A stretch of DNA of 64,000 bases from Paracoccaceae bacterium (GCA_024304985.1 JAMWZC010000003.1:144511-208510); one strand, 5' to 3'. Positions 1-8,840 are shown, counted from the first letter of the stretch. Program-made: numbers and translations. The notes: generated by a model not told the origin, from the letters alone.

Positions 1-884
1 ATTGTGCCATCTTCGGCACGGGTCACATGGGCAACGATCCGGTCGGACATGTCGGGCACGAAGTCTATCGCCGCCACATCGCCCACATAGACGGGCCGCC
101 CGTCCCGCGTGGTCAGAAGCAGCCCCGCGATTTCTGCGGGTGCCGTCAGGCTTTGCCCCGCCACCAGCCCGATCTGGTCGCCCCCGTCACGGATGCGCCC
201 TGCATTCATCGTGCGGTTGGCCGATTGCACCTTGCCCGCCAGTTGTTGCAGCGTCACGCCATACAGCGCCATGCGTTCGGGATCGGGCGCGATGCGGATC
301 GCCTCGTTCGCCTCGCCCACGATATAAGACAGGCCCACATCCTCGACCTTCGACAGATCGGCCCGCAATTCGCGCGCCAACCGCGTCAGGTCATTGGCGC
401 TGACCTCGGCCCCTTCAGCGGCCGTCAGGGTCAGCGTCACGATCGCCACATCATCGATGCCCCGCCCGATGATCAGCGGCTCGGGAATACCAACGGGGAT
501 GCGGTCCATATTGGCCCGCACCTTTTCATGCACGCGCAGGATCGCCGCGTCCGAGGAGGTGCCCACGTTGAACCGTGCAGTGATCATCGCGCCGTCATCC
601 ATGGTCTGCGAATAGACATGCTCGACGTCGTTGATCGCCTTGACGATGGTCTCCATCGGTTCGGACACCAGCCGCACCGCATCCTCGGCCTTCAGCCCCG
701 GTGCCTGCATCAGGATATTCACCATCGGCACCGAAATCTGCGGCTCTTCCTCGCGCGGGACAACCATCAGCGCGATCAGACCCATGGCCAGCGCCGCCAG
801 CATGATCAGCGGGGTCAGGGGCGAGCGGATGAAACCCTTGGTCAGGTTCCCCGCGATGCCCAGAGACTGGGGTTTGTCGCTCAT
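1..884 (-). CDS. RND efflux permease, N-terminal part (truncated by window edge)
   Basis: Proton-driven inner-membrane transporter of the AcrB/HAE resistance-nodulation-division family, working with the adaptor encoded just upstream. Reading down from the ATG at 884, the protein opens with a short cytoplasmic segment, then a first membrane helix (around residues 18-40, rich in L, M, A), then a porter-domain-like region with the family pattern of alternating strands and helices. At least 294 residues are visible; a full RND pump is about 1000-1050, so the remainder lies left of the window. The start overlaps the adaptor stop as ATGA, a sign of translational coupling. Substrate cannot be told from sequence; multidrug or solvent export is the usual guess. 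Confidence 0.88.
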   Translation of the reverse strand, partial: MSDKPQSLGIAGNLTKGFIRSPLTPLIMLAALAMGLIALMVVPREEEPQISVPMVNILMQAPGLKAEDAVRLVSEPMETIVKAINDVEHVYSQTMDDGAMITARFNVGTSSDAAILRVHEKVRANMDRIPVGIPEPLIIGRGIDDVAIVTLTLTAAEGAEVSANDLTRLARELRADLSKVEDVGLSYIVGEANEAIRIAPDPERMALYGVTLQQLAGKVQSANRTMNAGRIRDGGDQIGLVAGQSLTAPAEIAGLLLTTRDGRPVYVGDVAAIDFVPDMSDRIVAHVTRAEDGT

Positions 885-1846
885 TTCACCACCACCGTTT
901 CACCTTCCGTCAGACCCGACAGAACCTCGCGCATGACGGTGCCGTCCTGTTCATGCCGTTGGCCCAACATGACGGCCCGTTCGCCCTGATGCACACCCTC
1001 GACCGTCACGAAATCCAGACCGGCACGGGTGGTCACGGCGCTTTCCGGCACCAACAGCGCCTCACGCTGCCCCACGGCCAGCCGCACCAGAACGCGGGCA
1101 TCGACAAAAGCCTCATCCAGCCCCTCGACCGCCACATCGGCAATCACGCGGCCATTCTCGATCTGCGGATAGACACGCGCCAGACGCCCCGTCGCCCCGT
1201 CGCCTGCGCCGTCGATCTCGATCGCATCGCCCTCATTCAGCGCACGGGCATGGCGTTCGGGAATGGCCAGACGCAGAAAGAACCCGCCGCCCCCGATGGT
1301 CGCCACCGCCTCGCCCGGCATGACGACAGCACCCGCTGCGGCGGGGACTGTCAGCACCAGGCCCGCAATCGGGGCCAGCACATCGCCCTCGGTCGCCTGC
1401 TGCTCGACGACCGAGCGTTCGGCGCGGGTCGCCTCGATCTGCCCGGTCAGCACATCCACCTGCGTGCGCAGCGCATCCAGCCGTTGCACCGTCGTGACGC
1501 CCCGCTGCAACAACGCCTCGCCACGCTCCAGTTCGCTCTGCGCGTTCTCCAACTGCGATTGCAGCGATTGCAATTGCGCGTCGACGGCGCGCAGGCGCAG
1601 GTCCAGCTTGTCATCGACCACGCGGGCCAGCACCTGCCCCGCCTCGACCCGGTCGCCTTCCACCGCGTTCAGAGACACCAGCGTGCCCCCCAGCCGCGCC
1701 CGGGCGGGCAATCGGGTCTGCGCCTCGATCTGGCCATAGACGGCTTTCCAATCGGTGACGGGCTGAGCGGTCACGGTCAGGGATTCGGCGAATGCCGCCG
1801 GTGAGAAGGCCAGAAAGCCAACCAGAGCAAAGACTTGCGCTTTCAT
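881..1846 (-). CDS. RND efflux periplasmic adaptor (membrane fusion protein)
   Basis: Periplasmic adaptor linking an RND pump to an outer-membrane channel, 321 residues. The start at 1846 is chosen because GGAGG lies a few bases upstream and the protein then opens with a clean signal peptide (MKAQVFALVGFLAF, cleavage probably after SPAAFA). The longer frame up to 1951 lacks both. A lipoyl half-motif (VSLNAVEGDRVEAGQVLARV, about residues 57-76) is followed by a coiled-coil hairpin (about 85-145, many L, Q, E, R), a second lipoyl half and a beta-barrel. First gene of the operon with the permease; its promoter region carries a 20-base dyad. No tetR-type regulator is visible beside it. Confidence 0.88.
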   Translation of the reverse strand: MKAQVFALVGFLAFSPAAFAESLTVTAQPVTDWKAVYGQIEAQTRLPARARLGGTLVSLNAVEGDRVEAGQVLARVVDDKLDLRLRAVDAQLQSLQSQLENAQSELERGEALLQRGVTTVQRLDALRTQVDVLTGQIEATRAERSVVEQQATEGDVLAPIAGLVLTVPAAAGAVVMPGEAVATIGGGGFFLRLAIPERHARALNEGDAIEIDGAGDGATGRLARVYPQIENGRVIADVAVEGLDEAFVDARVLVRLAVGQREALLVPESAVTTRAGLDFVTVEGVHQGERAVMLGQRHEQDGTVMREVLSGLTEGETVVVK

Positions 1847-1891
1847 TTGCGCCTCCATGAAAACCACGCGAACCCGCCGGGGATCGCTTTC

Positions 1892-1911
1892 ATATTCCAT
1901 ATAGTGAATAT
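1892..1911 (-). promoter_or_regulatory. Dyad overlapping the likely promoter of the RND operon
   Basis: A perfect 6-base inverted repeat, ATATTC and GAATAT, separated by 8 bases. On the minus strand a TTGTGC-like -35 and a TATATG-like -10 can be placed 17 bases apart, so the dyad would cover the -10. That is the usual geometry for a TetR-type repressor of efflux operons. The regulator itself is not in the window. Operator function is inference. Confidence 0.35.
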
Positions 1912-2029
1912 TAGATTCCGGCACAATGGCTGACCAGATCAAAACCTGCATCTGGAACGCAACTTGCCGAAGCCGCTTTCACACCGGTCCGATGCTAGAT
2001 TGCGGATCGACCCCGCGCCCTGACCCAGA

Positions 2030-4504
2030 TCAAGGCGGGGGCGTTCCGCCATCGCCGCCATCGCCGCCCTTGTCGCGACCAAAGCGCTGGCGTGCCAAGG
2101 CAAAGGCGGACAGCCGCGCCTCGACCCGCGCATTGACGCTGCCCTCGGGCCATGTTCCATCCGCTCCACGCGTCCCCGCCGGAACCCCGGTCAAAAGCGT
2201 GATCCCCTCGTCGATGCGGGCCACGGGCAGAACACGAAACCGGCCCTCCGCCACAGCCTGCACCACATCGGGGCGCAGCATCAGATGCGGCACATTGGCG
2301 GCAGGGATCAGCACGCCCTGATCGCCTGTCAGCCCCCGCGCGGCACAGATGTCGAAAAACCCTTCGATCTTCTCATTCACCCCGCCAATCGCCTGCACCT
2401 GCCCGGCCTGATTGACCGACCCGGTCACGGCCAAACCCTGCCGGATCGGCAGGTCCGACAAGGCCGACAGCAACGCATATAGTTCCGCCGATGAGGCGCT
2501 GTCGCCATCCACCCCGCCATAGCTTTGCTCGAACACAAGGCTGGCATGCAGCGAGAACGGCACATCCAGCGCATAGGTGGCCGCCAGATAGCCCGACAGG
2601 ATCAGCACACCTTTGGAATGCAGCGGCCCGCCCAACTCCACTTCGCGCTCGATATCCACCAGTTTGCCCGCGCCCATCCTCACCCGCGCGGTGATCCGCG
2701 ACGGACGCCCAAACCGGAACGTCCCGATCTGCGCTACGGAAAGCCCGTTGATCTGGCCCACCACCGCGCCATCCGTGTCGATCAGGATCGTGCCGCGCGT
2801 CACCGCCTCCTGCATCCGGTCACGGATGCGCGCGTTGCGATGCTCGGCCGCGACCAACGCCTTTTCGATATCCTCGACCGCAACCGGGGCGGCCTCGCCC
2901 TCGCAATCCAGCCTCGCACAGGCGTAATGTTCCGCCTCGCGCAGGATATCGGCCAGCGCGCCCAGATGCAGAGACAGCTTCTCGCTGTCCTCGGCGCGGC
3001 GCAAGGCTTCCTCCAGCAACCGGGCCACGGCGGCAGCATTCAACGGCCGCAACCCTTCACGCCGGATGAACGAGGCCAGAAGCCGCGAGAACAGCACCGC
3101 ATTCTCCGGCGTCAGCGCGAAATCCTCCTCGAAATCGGCCTGCAACTTGAAGAGTTCCGAAAAGTCCGGGTCCAGCATCACCAGTAGCGCGTAAAGCATC
3201 CGCTCGCCCACCAGCACCACGCGCACATCCAGCGGGATCGGATCCGGCTCCAGCGACAATGTCTGCACAAGGCTCAACCGCTCCGCCATCGACGTGATGG
3301 CGATGGTCCGATGTTGCAGGCTGCGCTTCAACGCCTCCCACGCGAAAGGCTCCGACAGGATACGCCGCGCGTCCAGCACCAGAAACCCGCCATTGGCCCG
3401 GTGCAGAGCGCCGGGGCGGATCAGGGTGAAATTCGTCATCAAGGCCCCCATCTGCGCGATATTCTCGATCCGCCCCACAAGACGGTTCAGGGTGGGAAGC
3501 TCCTCGGTCTCCAGCGGCGCGCCTGTGCCATCCTCGCCCGAATGGGACACCATGACATTGATGACATAGCGGCTGAACTGCGGCTCGCGATGCACCTTGC
3601 GGATCCCGGCGGGGAACGGCCCATCCCGCCCCTGAGCATGCGCCTCAAGGAACAACTCGGCGTTGCGGATCATGTCCTGCGCCACTTCGGTCAGGTAATG
3701 CTGCACGCTGTCGATACCCGCGAACTGCGCGCGCGCCTCGTGGATGCGCTGCTGCACTGCCTGTTCGGCCATGCTGGCATGCAGGGCGATGACACGCTGT
3801 CGATGCGCCCGCACCAAGGCGGGCGCGTCCTCCAGAATGGAGGTCAGCTCCTTCTGGAAACGGGCGATCTTTTCCTCGATCCGCGCCTGTTCCTCGGCGG
3901 GCAGCTTGTCGAACGCCTCCTTGTCGATCACCTCGCCCTCGCGGATTGCCGTGACCATAAAGCCGGTGGGCGTGCTCACCAGCCCCACATCCTCGGCCTT
4001 GGCCCTTGCGGCGAACTCCTGCATCCGGACCGACCCGGCCTCGGCGAAGTCATTCTCCAGCGCCTTGCGCCGCGCCTGATAGTCCTCGCCCTCGAACAGA
4101 GCGGGGATTTCCGCGCCCAGATCATCGACCAGATCCTCCATCTCGGCGCGCAACCGCTGCGCCTGCCCGGTGGGCAGTTTCAGCGCGCGGGGTTTCTGCT
4201 CATCCTCGAAATTGTTGACATAGGCCCAGTCGCAGGGCACGGGCCGCGCCGCCGCCTCCTGCGCCAGCACGCTTTGCACCGCACTGTGCCGCCCGGTGCC
4301 CGAAGGGCCGACCACGAACAGGTTGAAGCTGCGATGCCCGATCCCGGCGGCCAGCCGGATCGCCTGCATCGCACGGTCCTGCCCGATGAGGCTGTGCAAC
4401 ACCTCCAGCGACTCGGTCGTCTCGAACCCCAGCGTGGCCGGGTCGATGCGACGGCGCAGGCGATCCGGCGCAAGTCCGCGCGGCAATGGTTCATCCCCCT
4501 GCAT
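2030..4504 (-). CDS. Lon-related ATP-dependent protease (AAA_32 / Lon_C type)
   Basis: Cytoplasmic serine protease of the LonB/YcbZ-like group, 824 residues, without the classical Lon N-terminal domain. The P-loop region at residues 66-74 reads GPSGTGRHS, with arginine where Walker A normally has lysine. The C-terminal Lon protease domain carries the Ser-Lys dyad: Ser669 in DGDSAS and Lys712 in NEKIEG, spaced 43 residues as in Lon. The long insertion between P-loop and protease (about residues 100-330, rich in charged helices) fits this subfamily. The start at 4504 has a GGGAGAGG purine stretch just upstream. It stands alone between the RND and lipid operons on the same strand. Physiological substrates are unknown. 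Confidence 0.85.
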   Translation of the reverse strand: MQGDEPLPRGLAPDRLRRRIDPATLGFETTESLEVLHSLIGQDRAMQAIRLAAGIGHRSFNLFVVGPSGTGRHSAVQSVLAQEAAARPVPCDWAYVNNFEDEQKPRALKLPTGQAQRLRAEMEDLVDDLGAEIPALFEGEDYQARRKALENDFAEAGSVRMQEFAARAKAEDVGLVSTPTGFMVTAIREGEVIDKEAFDKLPAEEQARIEEKIARFQKELTSILEDAPALVRAHRQRVIALHASMAEQAVQQRIHEARAQFAGIDSVQHYLTEVAQDMIRNAELFLEAHAQGRDGPFPAGIRKVHREPQFSRYVINVMVSHSGEDGTGAPLETEELPTLNRLVGRIENIAQMGALMTNFTLIRPGALHRANGGFLVLDARRILSEPFAWEALKRSLQHRTIAITSMAERLSLVQTLSLEPDPIPLDVRVVLVGERMLYALLVMLDPDFSELFKLQADFEEDFALTPENAVLFSRLLASFIRREGLRPLNAAAVARLLEEALRRAEDSEKLSLHLGALADILREAEHYACARLDCEGEAAPVAVEDIEKALVAAEHRNARIRDRMQEAVTRGTILIDTDGAVVGQINGLSVAQIGTFRFGRPSRITARVRMGAGKLVDIEREVELGGPLHSKGVLILSGYLAATYALDVPFSLHASLVFEQSYGGVDGDSASSAELYALLSALSDLPIRQGLAVTGSVNQAGQVQAIGGVNEKIEGFFDICAARGLTGDQGVLIPAANVPHLMLRPDVVQAVAEGRFRVLPVARIDEGITLLTGVPAGTRGADGTWPEGSVNARVEARLSAFALARQRFGRDKGGDGGDGGTPPP

Positions 4505-4645
4505 CAGCCCTCTCCCTCAGGCAGAGCATGTCGGACGCGCGACTGCGGGGCCAGACTGTCAAGGATCACGGCTGCGCCATCAAAGCGACCGAAACGCGAA
4601 ACCACAGATGTTACCCTGCCATCCCATCCGAAAGCGCGGGCAATA

Positions 4646-5323
4646 TCAACCTCTGCTTGAGCGCAGATAAAGGATCTGCCGCAGAACGGTCGCGGCCGAG
4701 ACCGTGCGCAGAATGTCACGGATCATCGCAGCATCCGCCACAAGACCCGTCCACCATCCCCGCTTGATCCCCTTGGCGGGGCTGGCCACACCGGGCCAGG
4801 CCACGATGGCCACGCGCAGCCCGGCCGCCTTGATCCGCGTGTTCACAAACACCTCAAGCCCAAAGCGCGGCAGCGCCGCGATCTGCTCCAGACAGGGTGT
4901 CAGCATCGCCATCGGCAAGACCCGCTCGCCTGTGATGTAATCCACGCCCAGCCATTGCCACAGGCGCGGCGCATTGGCCCGCAGCGACAGTGTGACATCG
5001 GCCCGCCCCGCCTGCACAGGGGCGATCAGGCCGGACAGATGTCCGGCGCGCAACCCGGTCAGATCCGCATCCAGCAGCAGGACATGGCTGGTCGTCACTT
5101 CGGCCAGACCCACCGCAATCGCTGCGGATTTCCCGCGATTGGGCGACAGGCGCAGAACAAAGGCCCCGGCTTTCTCCGCCACGGCGGCTGTCTCATCCGT
5201 CGATCCGTCATCGACCACGATCACCCGCGCAATCATCGGATGGTCCATCACGACGTCCAGCACCCCTGCGATGCGCGGCGCCTCGTTATGGGCAGGGATC
5301 AGGCAGGTGAGGCCCGCTGTCAT
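4646..5323 (-). CDS. Family 2 glycosyltransferase (last gene of Pho-box operon)
   Basis: A 225-residue GT2 enzyme with the GT-A nucleotide-sugar signature: CLIPAHNEAPRI at the N-terminus, VVDDGSTDET, and LLLDADL as the DxD-like metal site. The ATG at 5323 overlaps the stop of the DedA-like gene as ATGA; the longer reading frame upstream lies inside that gene. It lacks multiple membrane helices, unlike processive synthases, so it probably transfers a single sugar to a membrane-bound or lipid acceptor. Its place in the operon suggests a role in making or extending a glycolipid. Acceptor and donor are not deducible. Confidence 0.75.
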   Translation of the reverse strand: MTAGLTCLIPAHNEAPRIAGVLDVVMDHPMIARVIVVDDGSTDETAAVAEKAGAFVLRLSPNRGKSAAIAVGLAEVTTSHVLLLDADLTGLRAGHLSGLIAPVQAGRADVTLSLRANAPRLWQWLGVDYITGERVLPMAMLTPCLEQIAALPRFGLEVFVNTRIKAAGLRVAIVAWPGVASPAKGIKRGWWTGLVADAAMIRDILRTVSAATVLRQILYLRSSRG

Positions 5324-5892
5324 GCAACGCTCCGTCTGCGACGGATCAGATAGCCTGCGCACAGCCCCAGCAGACACAGGACCAGCAACAGACTGCCCGC
5401 CAGCACCCAGTTGCCCACGCGGTCCGCGACACGGCCATAGAACCAGCCCAGCGCCATCAGAACCGCGACCTTGAGCAGCGTCGCGAGCAGGCTCAACCCC
5501 AGAAACCGGGCGAAAGGCATCCGCGCCATACCAGCGGCCAGCAGCACGGCAAAGCCTGCCGCATGGGTCAGCTTGCCAAGGATCAGGATGCGCCCACCCC
5601 TGACCCGAAAGGCCCGCAACAGGCGCGCCAGCCGCCGCCGCGTCACGCCAAGGGCCGACAACCAGGGCAAGGCCACCCGTGCGCGCCCCTGTCGCCCCAA
5701 GGAGTAGAGCATCACATCCCCCAACAGATCACTCAGCACCAGCACGACAAAGCTCAGCGGTGCCCCAAGCAACCCCAGCTTGACCAGATAGCCTGCCACG
5801 ACCGACACCACAGGCCCCTCCAGCACGGCCAGCGGGGCGATGATGAACAGCCCGTAGTCGCGGATCAGGATGCCGATCTCGGCCTCGGTCAT
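5320..5892 (-). CDS. DedA/VTT-domain membrane protein
   Basis: Polytopic inner-membrane protein of 190 residues. It shows the family layout: an amphipathic re-entrant segment near the N-terminus (IAPLAVLEGPVVSVVAGYL), a loop with conserved glycines (LGDVMLYSLGRQG), then GRILILGKLTHAAGF and two C-terminal helices ending in RRRR. Members of the DedA/VTT superfamily translocate or scramble lipids, including undecaprenyl phosphate and phospholipids. The ATG at 5892 lies 4 bases after the upstream stop; the longer frame would run back into the GT21-like gene. Its presence between two glycosyltransferase genes suggests lipid movement across the membrane during glycolipid synthesis (inference). Confidence 0.75.
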   Translation of the reverse strand: MTEAEIGILIRDYGLFIIAPLAVLEGPVVSVVAGYLVKLGLLGAPLSFVVLVLSDLLGDVMLYSLGRQGRARVALPWLSALGVTRRRLARLLRAFRVRGGRILILGKLTHAAGFAVLLAAGMARMPFARFLGLSLLATLLKVAVLMALGWFYGRVADRVGNWVLAGSLLLVLCLLGLCAGYLIRRRRSVA

Positions 5893-5896
5893 GCGG

Positions 5897-7033
5897 TCAT
5901 GCCGCCGCCACCGGGCCAGTGACCGCCTGCGGCGCAAGCCGCGTGCCGCGCCAGTCGAACCCCCGCCGGGCATAGGTCGCTCCCCACAGGGCGGGCATCA
6001 TCAGATCACGCAACAGCATCGCCACCACGCCCCGCCAGCCCAGCGGCCAGCCGGCCCGCCGCACCAGCCATGCCTCGGCCAGATACCACAGGGCTGCATA
6101 CCCAAAGCCAAGCGCCGCAGGCCCGCCAGACAGCACCACAGCCGCAACGGCCATGGCAATGGGCACCACGCCGCCATTGAAGATCTCGCACGGGAACAAC
6201 GCCGGAAAGGCATCGCGCCGCACCCGCCCCCAGCGCAACTGCCGCGCCCAGACCTGCGCCAAGGACCGCGTGCCGATGGGCTGCGCAAAGGGCAGCGGCA
6301 CCAGCGTCACGCGCCGCCCCAGTCCACGAATGACCTGTGTCGCGGCCGCATCCTCGGCCAGCCGCCGCCCCAGCAGGCGCAACCCGCCCGCCGCCTCCAG
6401 CAAGGGCTTGTTGAAAAACAGCGTCTTGCCCTGCGCGAACCCCATGCCCAGACTGTCCGCCGCATATTGCAGCACCGCCTGATTGCCATTCAGAAAGGCG
6501 CATTCCAAAGACCCGCCAAGCCCCTTGGCGCGAACGCCCACGGGCGGTGCCGACACCAGCCCTGTCTCTGGCCCCCACGCGTCCACGACCCTTGACAGAT
6601 AATCGCGCGGCAACAACAGGTTGCTGTCCGTCATGCAGATCCAGTCAGCCCCCGCCGCCTGCCAGCCCTTCCAGACATTGTTGAGCTTGGGATTGCCCGT
6701 CACACGGTCATCCCCCACCAGCAGCCGCGCGGGCACATGCGGATGTTCCGCCATCAGGCGACGGACCAGACCGATCACCGGATCATCGGGGGATTTCGCG
6801 CAGAAAATCACCTCATAGCGCGGGTAATCCTGCCGGAAGGATGACCGCAGCGTCTCGGTCTCGAACGGGTCCAGCCCGCAGACGGGCCGCAACAAGGTGA
6901 CGAAAGGCTGACCGATCACGCCCTCCCCCGGCGCGACCGACCGCGCCAGCCGCCGCCAATACACCCCCAGCACCAGCAGATGCGCCACCATCAGAACCAC
7001 CGCCCCAAGCGCCACAAGTCCCGCCGCGCTCAT
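5897..7033 (-). CDS. GT21-like lipid glycosyltransferase (Agt/HpnI/ceramide glucosyltransferase type)
   Basis: A 378-residue membrane glycosyltransferase with an N-terminal helix, a GT-A catalytic domain and hydrophobic C-terminal helices. The D1-D2-D3-(Q/R)xxRW signature of ceramide glucosyltransferase-like enzymes is visible: AKSPDDPVI, MTDSN, LAEDAA and RQLRW. The ATG at 7033 overlaps the phosphoesterase stop as ATGA; the longer frame starts with GTG at 7042. Related enzymes glycosylate ceramide, hopanoid precursors or diacylglycerol. Following a phosphoesterase gene behind a Pho box, the likeliest product is a glucosyl- or glucuronosyl-diacylglycerol replacing phospholipid under phosphate starvation. 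No hopanoid or sphingolipid genes are seen nearby, which weakens the alternatives. Confidence 0.78.
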   Translation of the reverse strand: MSAAGLVALGAVVLMVAHLLVLGVYWRRLARSVAPGEGVIGQPFVTLLRPVCGLDPFETETLRSSFRQDYPRYEVIFCAKSPDDPVIGLVRRLMAEHPHVPARLLVGDDRVTGNPKLNNVWKGWQAAGADWICMTDSNLLLPRDYLSRVVDAWGPETGLVSAPPVGVRAKGLGGSLECAFLNGNQAVLQYAADSLGMGFAQGKTLFFNKPLLEAAGGLRLLGRRLAEDAAATQVIRGLGRRVTLVPLPFAQPIGTRSLAQVWARQLRWGRVRRDAFPALFPCEIFNGGVVPIAMAVAAVVLSGGPAALGFGYAALWYLAEAWLVRRAGWPLGWRGVVAMLLRDLMMPALWGATYARRGFDWRGTRLAPQAVTGPVAAA

Positions 7034-7824
7034 ACCAGACACTCCACATCCAGCGCAGGCGCGGCGCTGCCCACATCGCCCGCGACCGCACGCGCCGATA
7101 CAAGCTGGAGCGACCCGTCATGCCCCTCCGCCAAGGCCGTCATACTATCCAGCCAGTCGCCGCAATTGGCATAGATCATGCCATGCCGGTCGTGCAGATC
7201 CGCAATGTGGAAATGACCGCAGATCACCCCATCCGCCCCATGCGCGCGCGCCATGGCGATCAGCCGCCGCTCATGCCGACGCCCGCGATAGAGCATGGCA
7301 TTCACCCCGGCCAGCAGCGCCTCGATCGTGCTGCGCGCCTCGGGCGGCGTGCCGCGCCGCAGGCGCGACAGCCCCCGGTCCAGCCGCCGCAACAGATGGT
7401 CGATCCGGCTGCCCAGCCGCGTCATCCCATGCGAGCGCACGATCCGCGCATCCACCACATCGCCATGCAGGACCAGATAGCGGCGCTGATCCTTGCCGTG
7501 ATGGATCAGCGCATCGACCGCCGCCACACCCAACCGCTTGTCGGCGGGGGCATCGTCCGGCTCAGGATCATGATTGCCGCGCAGATAGTGGATCACCGCC
7601 CCGCCTTGCTGCCGCGCGCGCAGATGGTGCAGCACCTGCTGCGCCTCATCCGTCCAATGCGGCAGAAGCGGCTGCCACAGATCCAGGATATCTCCCACCA
7701 GAACATAGGTCTCGGCCCTGTTGGCCTGCAGAAAGGACAGGATCAGATCGGCCCGGCTGCCCAAGGCCCCCAGATGCAGGTCTGACAGGAAAAGGGTTCT
7801 ATGCAACCGCACCGGATCGCGCAT
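7030..7824 (-). CDS. Calcineurin-like metallophosphoesterase (PlcP / LpxH-like)
   Basis: A 264-residue metallophosphoesterase with the full metal-binding set: SDLHLG (Asp15, His17), GDILD (44-48), GNHD (83-86), HGDVVD, and GHFH near the C-terminus. The start at 7824 has GAGGAG eight bases upstream and lies 44 bases beyond a Pho box; the longer frame to 7953 would put that box inside the gene. LpxH proteins cleave UDP-diacylglucosamine. The related PlcP proteins of rhizobia and roseobacters act as phospholipase C, releasing diacylglycerol for glycolipid synthesis under phosphate limitation. The Pho box and the following glycosyltransferase gene favour PlcP. The assignment rests on context and needs comparison with both families. 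Confidence 0.75.
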   Translation of the reverse strand: MRDPVRLHRTLFLSDLHLGALGSRADLILSFLQANRAETYVLVGDILDLWQPLLPHWTDEAQQVLHHLRARQQGGAVIHYLRGNHDPEPDDAPADKRLGVAAVDALIHHGKDQRRYLVLHGDVVDARIVRSHGMTRLGSRIDHLLRRLDRGLSRLRRGTPPEARSTIEALLAGVNAMLYRGRRHERRLIAMARAHGADGVICGHFHIADLHDRHGMIYANCGDWLDSMTALAEGHDGSLQLVSARAVAGDVGSAAPALDVECLV

Positions 7825-7868
7825 GCCTGCTGCTCCTCGTCGTTTTGCGCGCAGCATCACCCGCCATC

Positions 7869-7897
7869 GCAACAGTCGGGTGACAGTTCTGCGACAA
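7869..7897 (-). promoter_or_regulatory. Pho box (three PhoB half-sites)
   Basis: Read on the minus strand, three 7-base half-sites follow one another with exact 4-base spacers: TTGTCGC, AGAA, CTGTCAC, CCGA, CTGTTGC. The PhoB consensus is CTGTCAT repeated every 11 bases; the middle copy matches six of seven. The array ends 44 bases upstream of the ATG at 7824, where a PhoB-dependent promoter would be expected. Confidence 0.7.
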
Positions 7898-8044
7898 GGC
7901 AACGACATCCCGCAGCCTGCCAGCCGAGGCAACGCGCAAGGGGCCGATCTCATGGACCTTGACCGGAAAATGCGCTACCTGCATGGCAACGCACAGGGGC
8001 CGGTCCGCAGGATCACCCCCTGAGGATCGCGGAAAGGACCCATC

Positions 8045-8827
8045 TTGGACACCCTGTCACCTGTGGCGCTTGGCTTTCTGGGCAGCCTTGCAGCAGGTCT
8101 GATGACGGCAGCCGGTGCCATCCCGGTGCTGTTCGGGCGGGTCCCGTCACGGGCCAACCGGGATCTGCTGCTGGGATTTGCCGCCGGAGTCATGCTGGCG
8201 GCCTCGTTCTTTTCGCTGATCATTCCGGCCCTCGCCGCCGCAGAGGCGCGGCATGACAACGACGCCTTGCCCGCCGCCATCGTCTGCCTGTCCATCCTTC
8301 TGGGCATGGGGGCCGTCGCGCTTCTGAATGAACGCCTGCCGCACGAGCATTTCCGCAGCGGCCGCGAAGGGCCGGAGGCCGCATCCCTGCGCCGTGTCTG
8401 GCTGTTCATCTTCGCCATCACCATCCACAATGTCCCCGAAGGCCTGGCCGTGGGCGTGGGCTTCGGCGCGGGCGGGATGGAGGGCGGTCTGCCACTGGCC
8501 ATCGGCATCGGCCTGCAGAACGCCCCCGAGGGGCTGGCCGTCGCCGTCGCCCTGCTGGGCGAGGGCTACAGCAGGCAGCGCGCCTGGGGGATCGCCGCCA
8601 TGACCGGCCTGGTCGAACCCGTCGGAGGGTTGCTGGGCGCCAGTGTCGTGCGGCTGTCAGAACCGCTGTTGCCTTGGGGTCTGGCCTTTGCCGCAGGCGC
8701 GATGCTCTATGTCATCAGCCACGAGATCATCCCCGAAACCCACCGCGCAGGCCACCAGAACCGCGCCACACTCGGCCTCGCCATCGGTCTTGTGTTGATG
8801 CTGTTTCTGGACGTCTGGCTGGGTTGA
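8045..8827 (+). CDS. ZIP-family divalent metal transporter
   Basis: Inner-membrane metal importer of 260 residues with about eight hydrophobic helices. The fourth helix carries IHNVPEGLAVG and the fifth LQNAPEGLAVA, the paired metal-binding signatures of ZIP/ZupT proteins; the histidine of the second motif is replaced by Gln. A histidine- and acid-containing loop (LPHEHFRSGREG) precedes the fourth helix. The start codon is TTG at 8045, with a purine-rich GGAAAGGA about 6 bases upstream. Zinc is the usual substrate, but iron or manganese is possible. The gene lies against the left junction of the island and keeps the GC-rich codon use of the chromosome. Confidence 0.85.
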   Translation: MDTLSPVALGFLGSLAAGLMTAAGAIPVLFGRVPSRANRDLLLGFAAGVMLAASFFSLIIPALAAAEARHDNDALPAAIVCLSILLGMGAVALLNERLPHEHFRSGREGPEAASLRRVWLFIFAITIHNVPEGLAVGVGFGAGGMEGGLPLAIGIGLQNAPEGLAVAVALLGEGYSRQRAWGIAAMTGLVEPVGGLLGASVVRLSEPLLPWGLAFAAGAMLYVISHEIIPETHRAGHQNRATLGLAIGLVLMLFLDVWLG

Positions 8828-8840
8828 AATCCTGTCCCAC

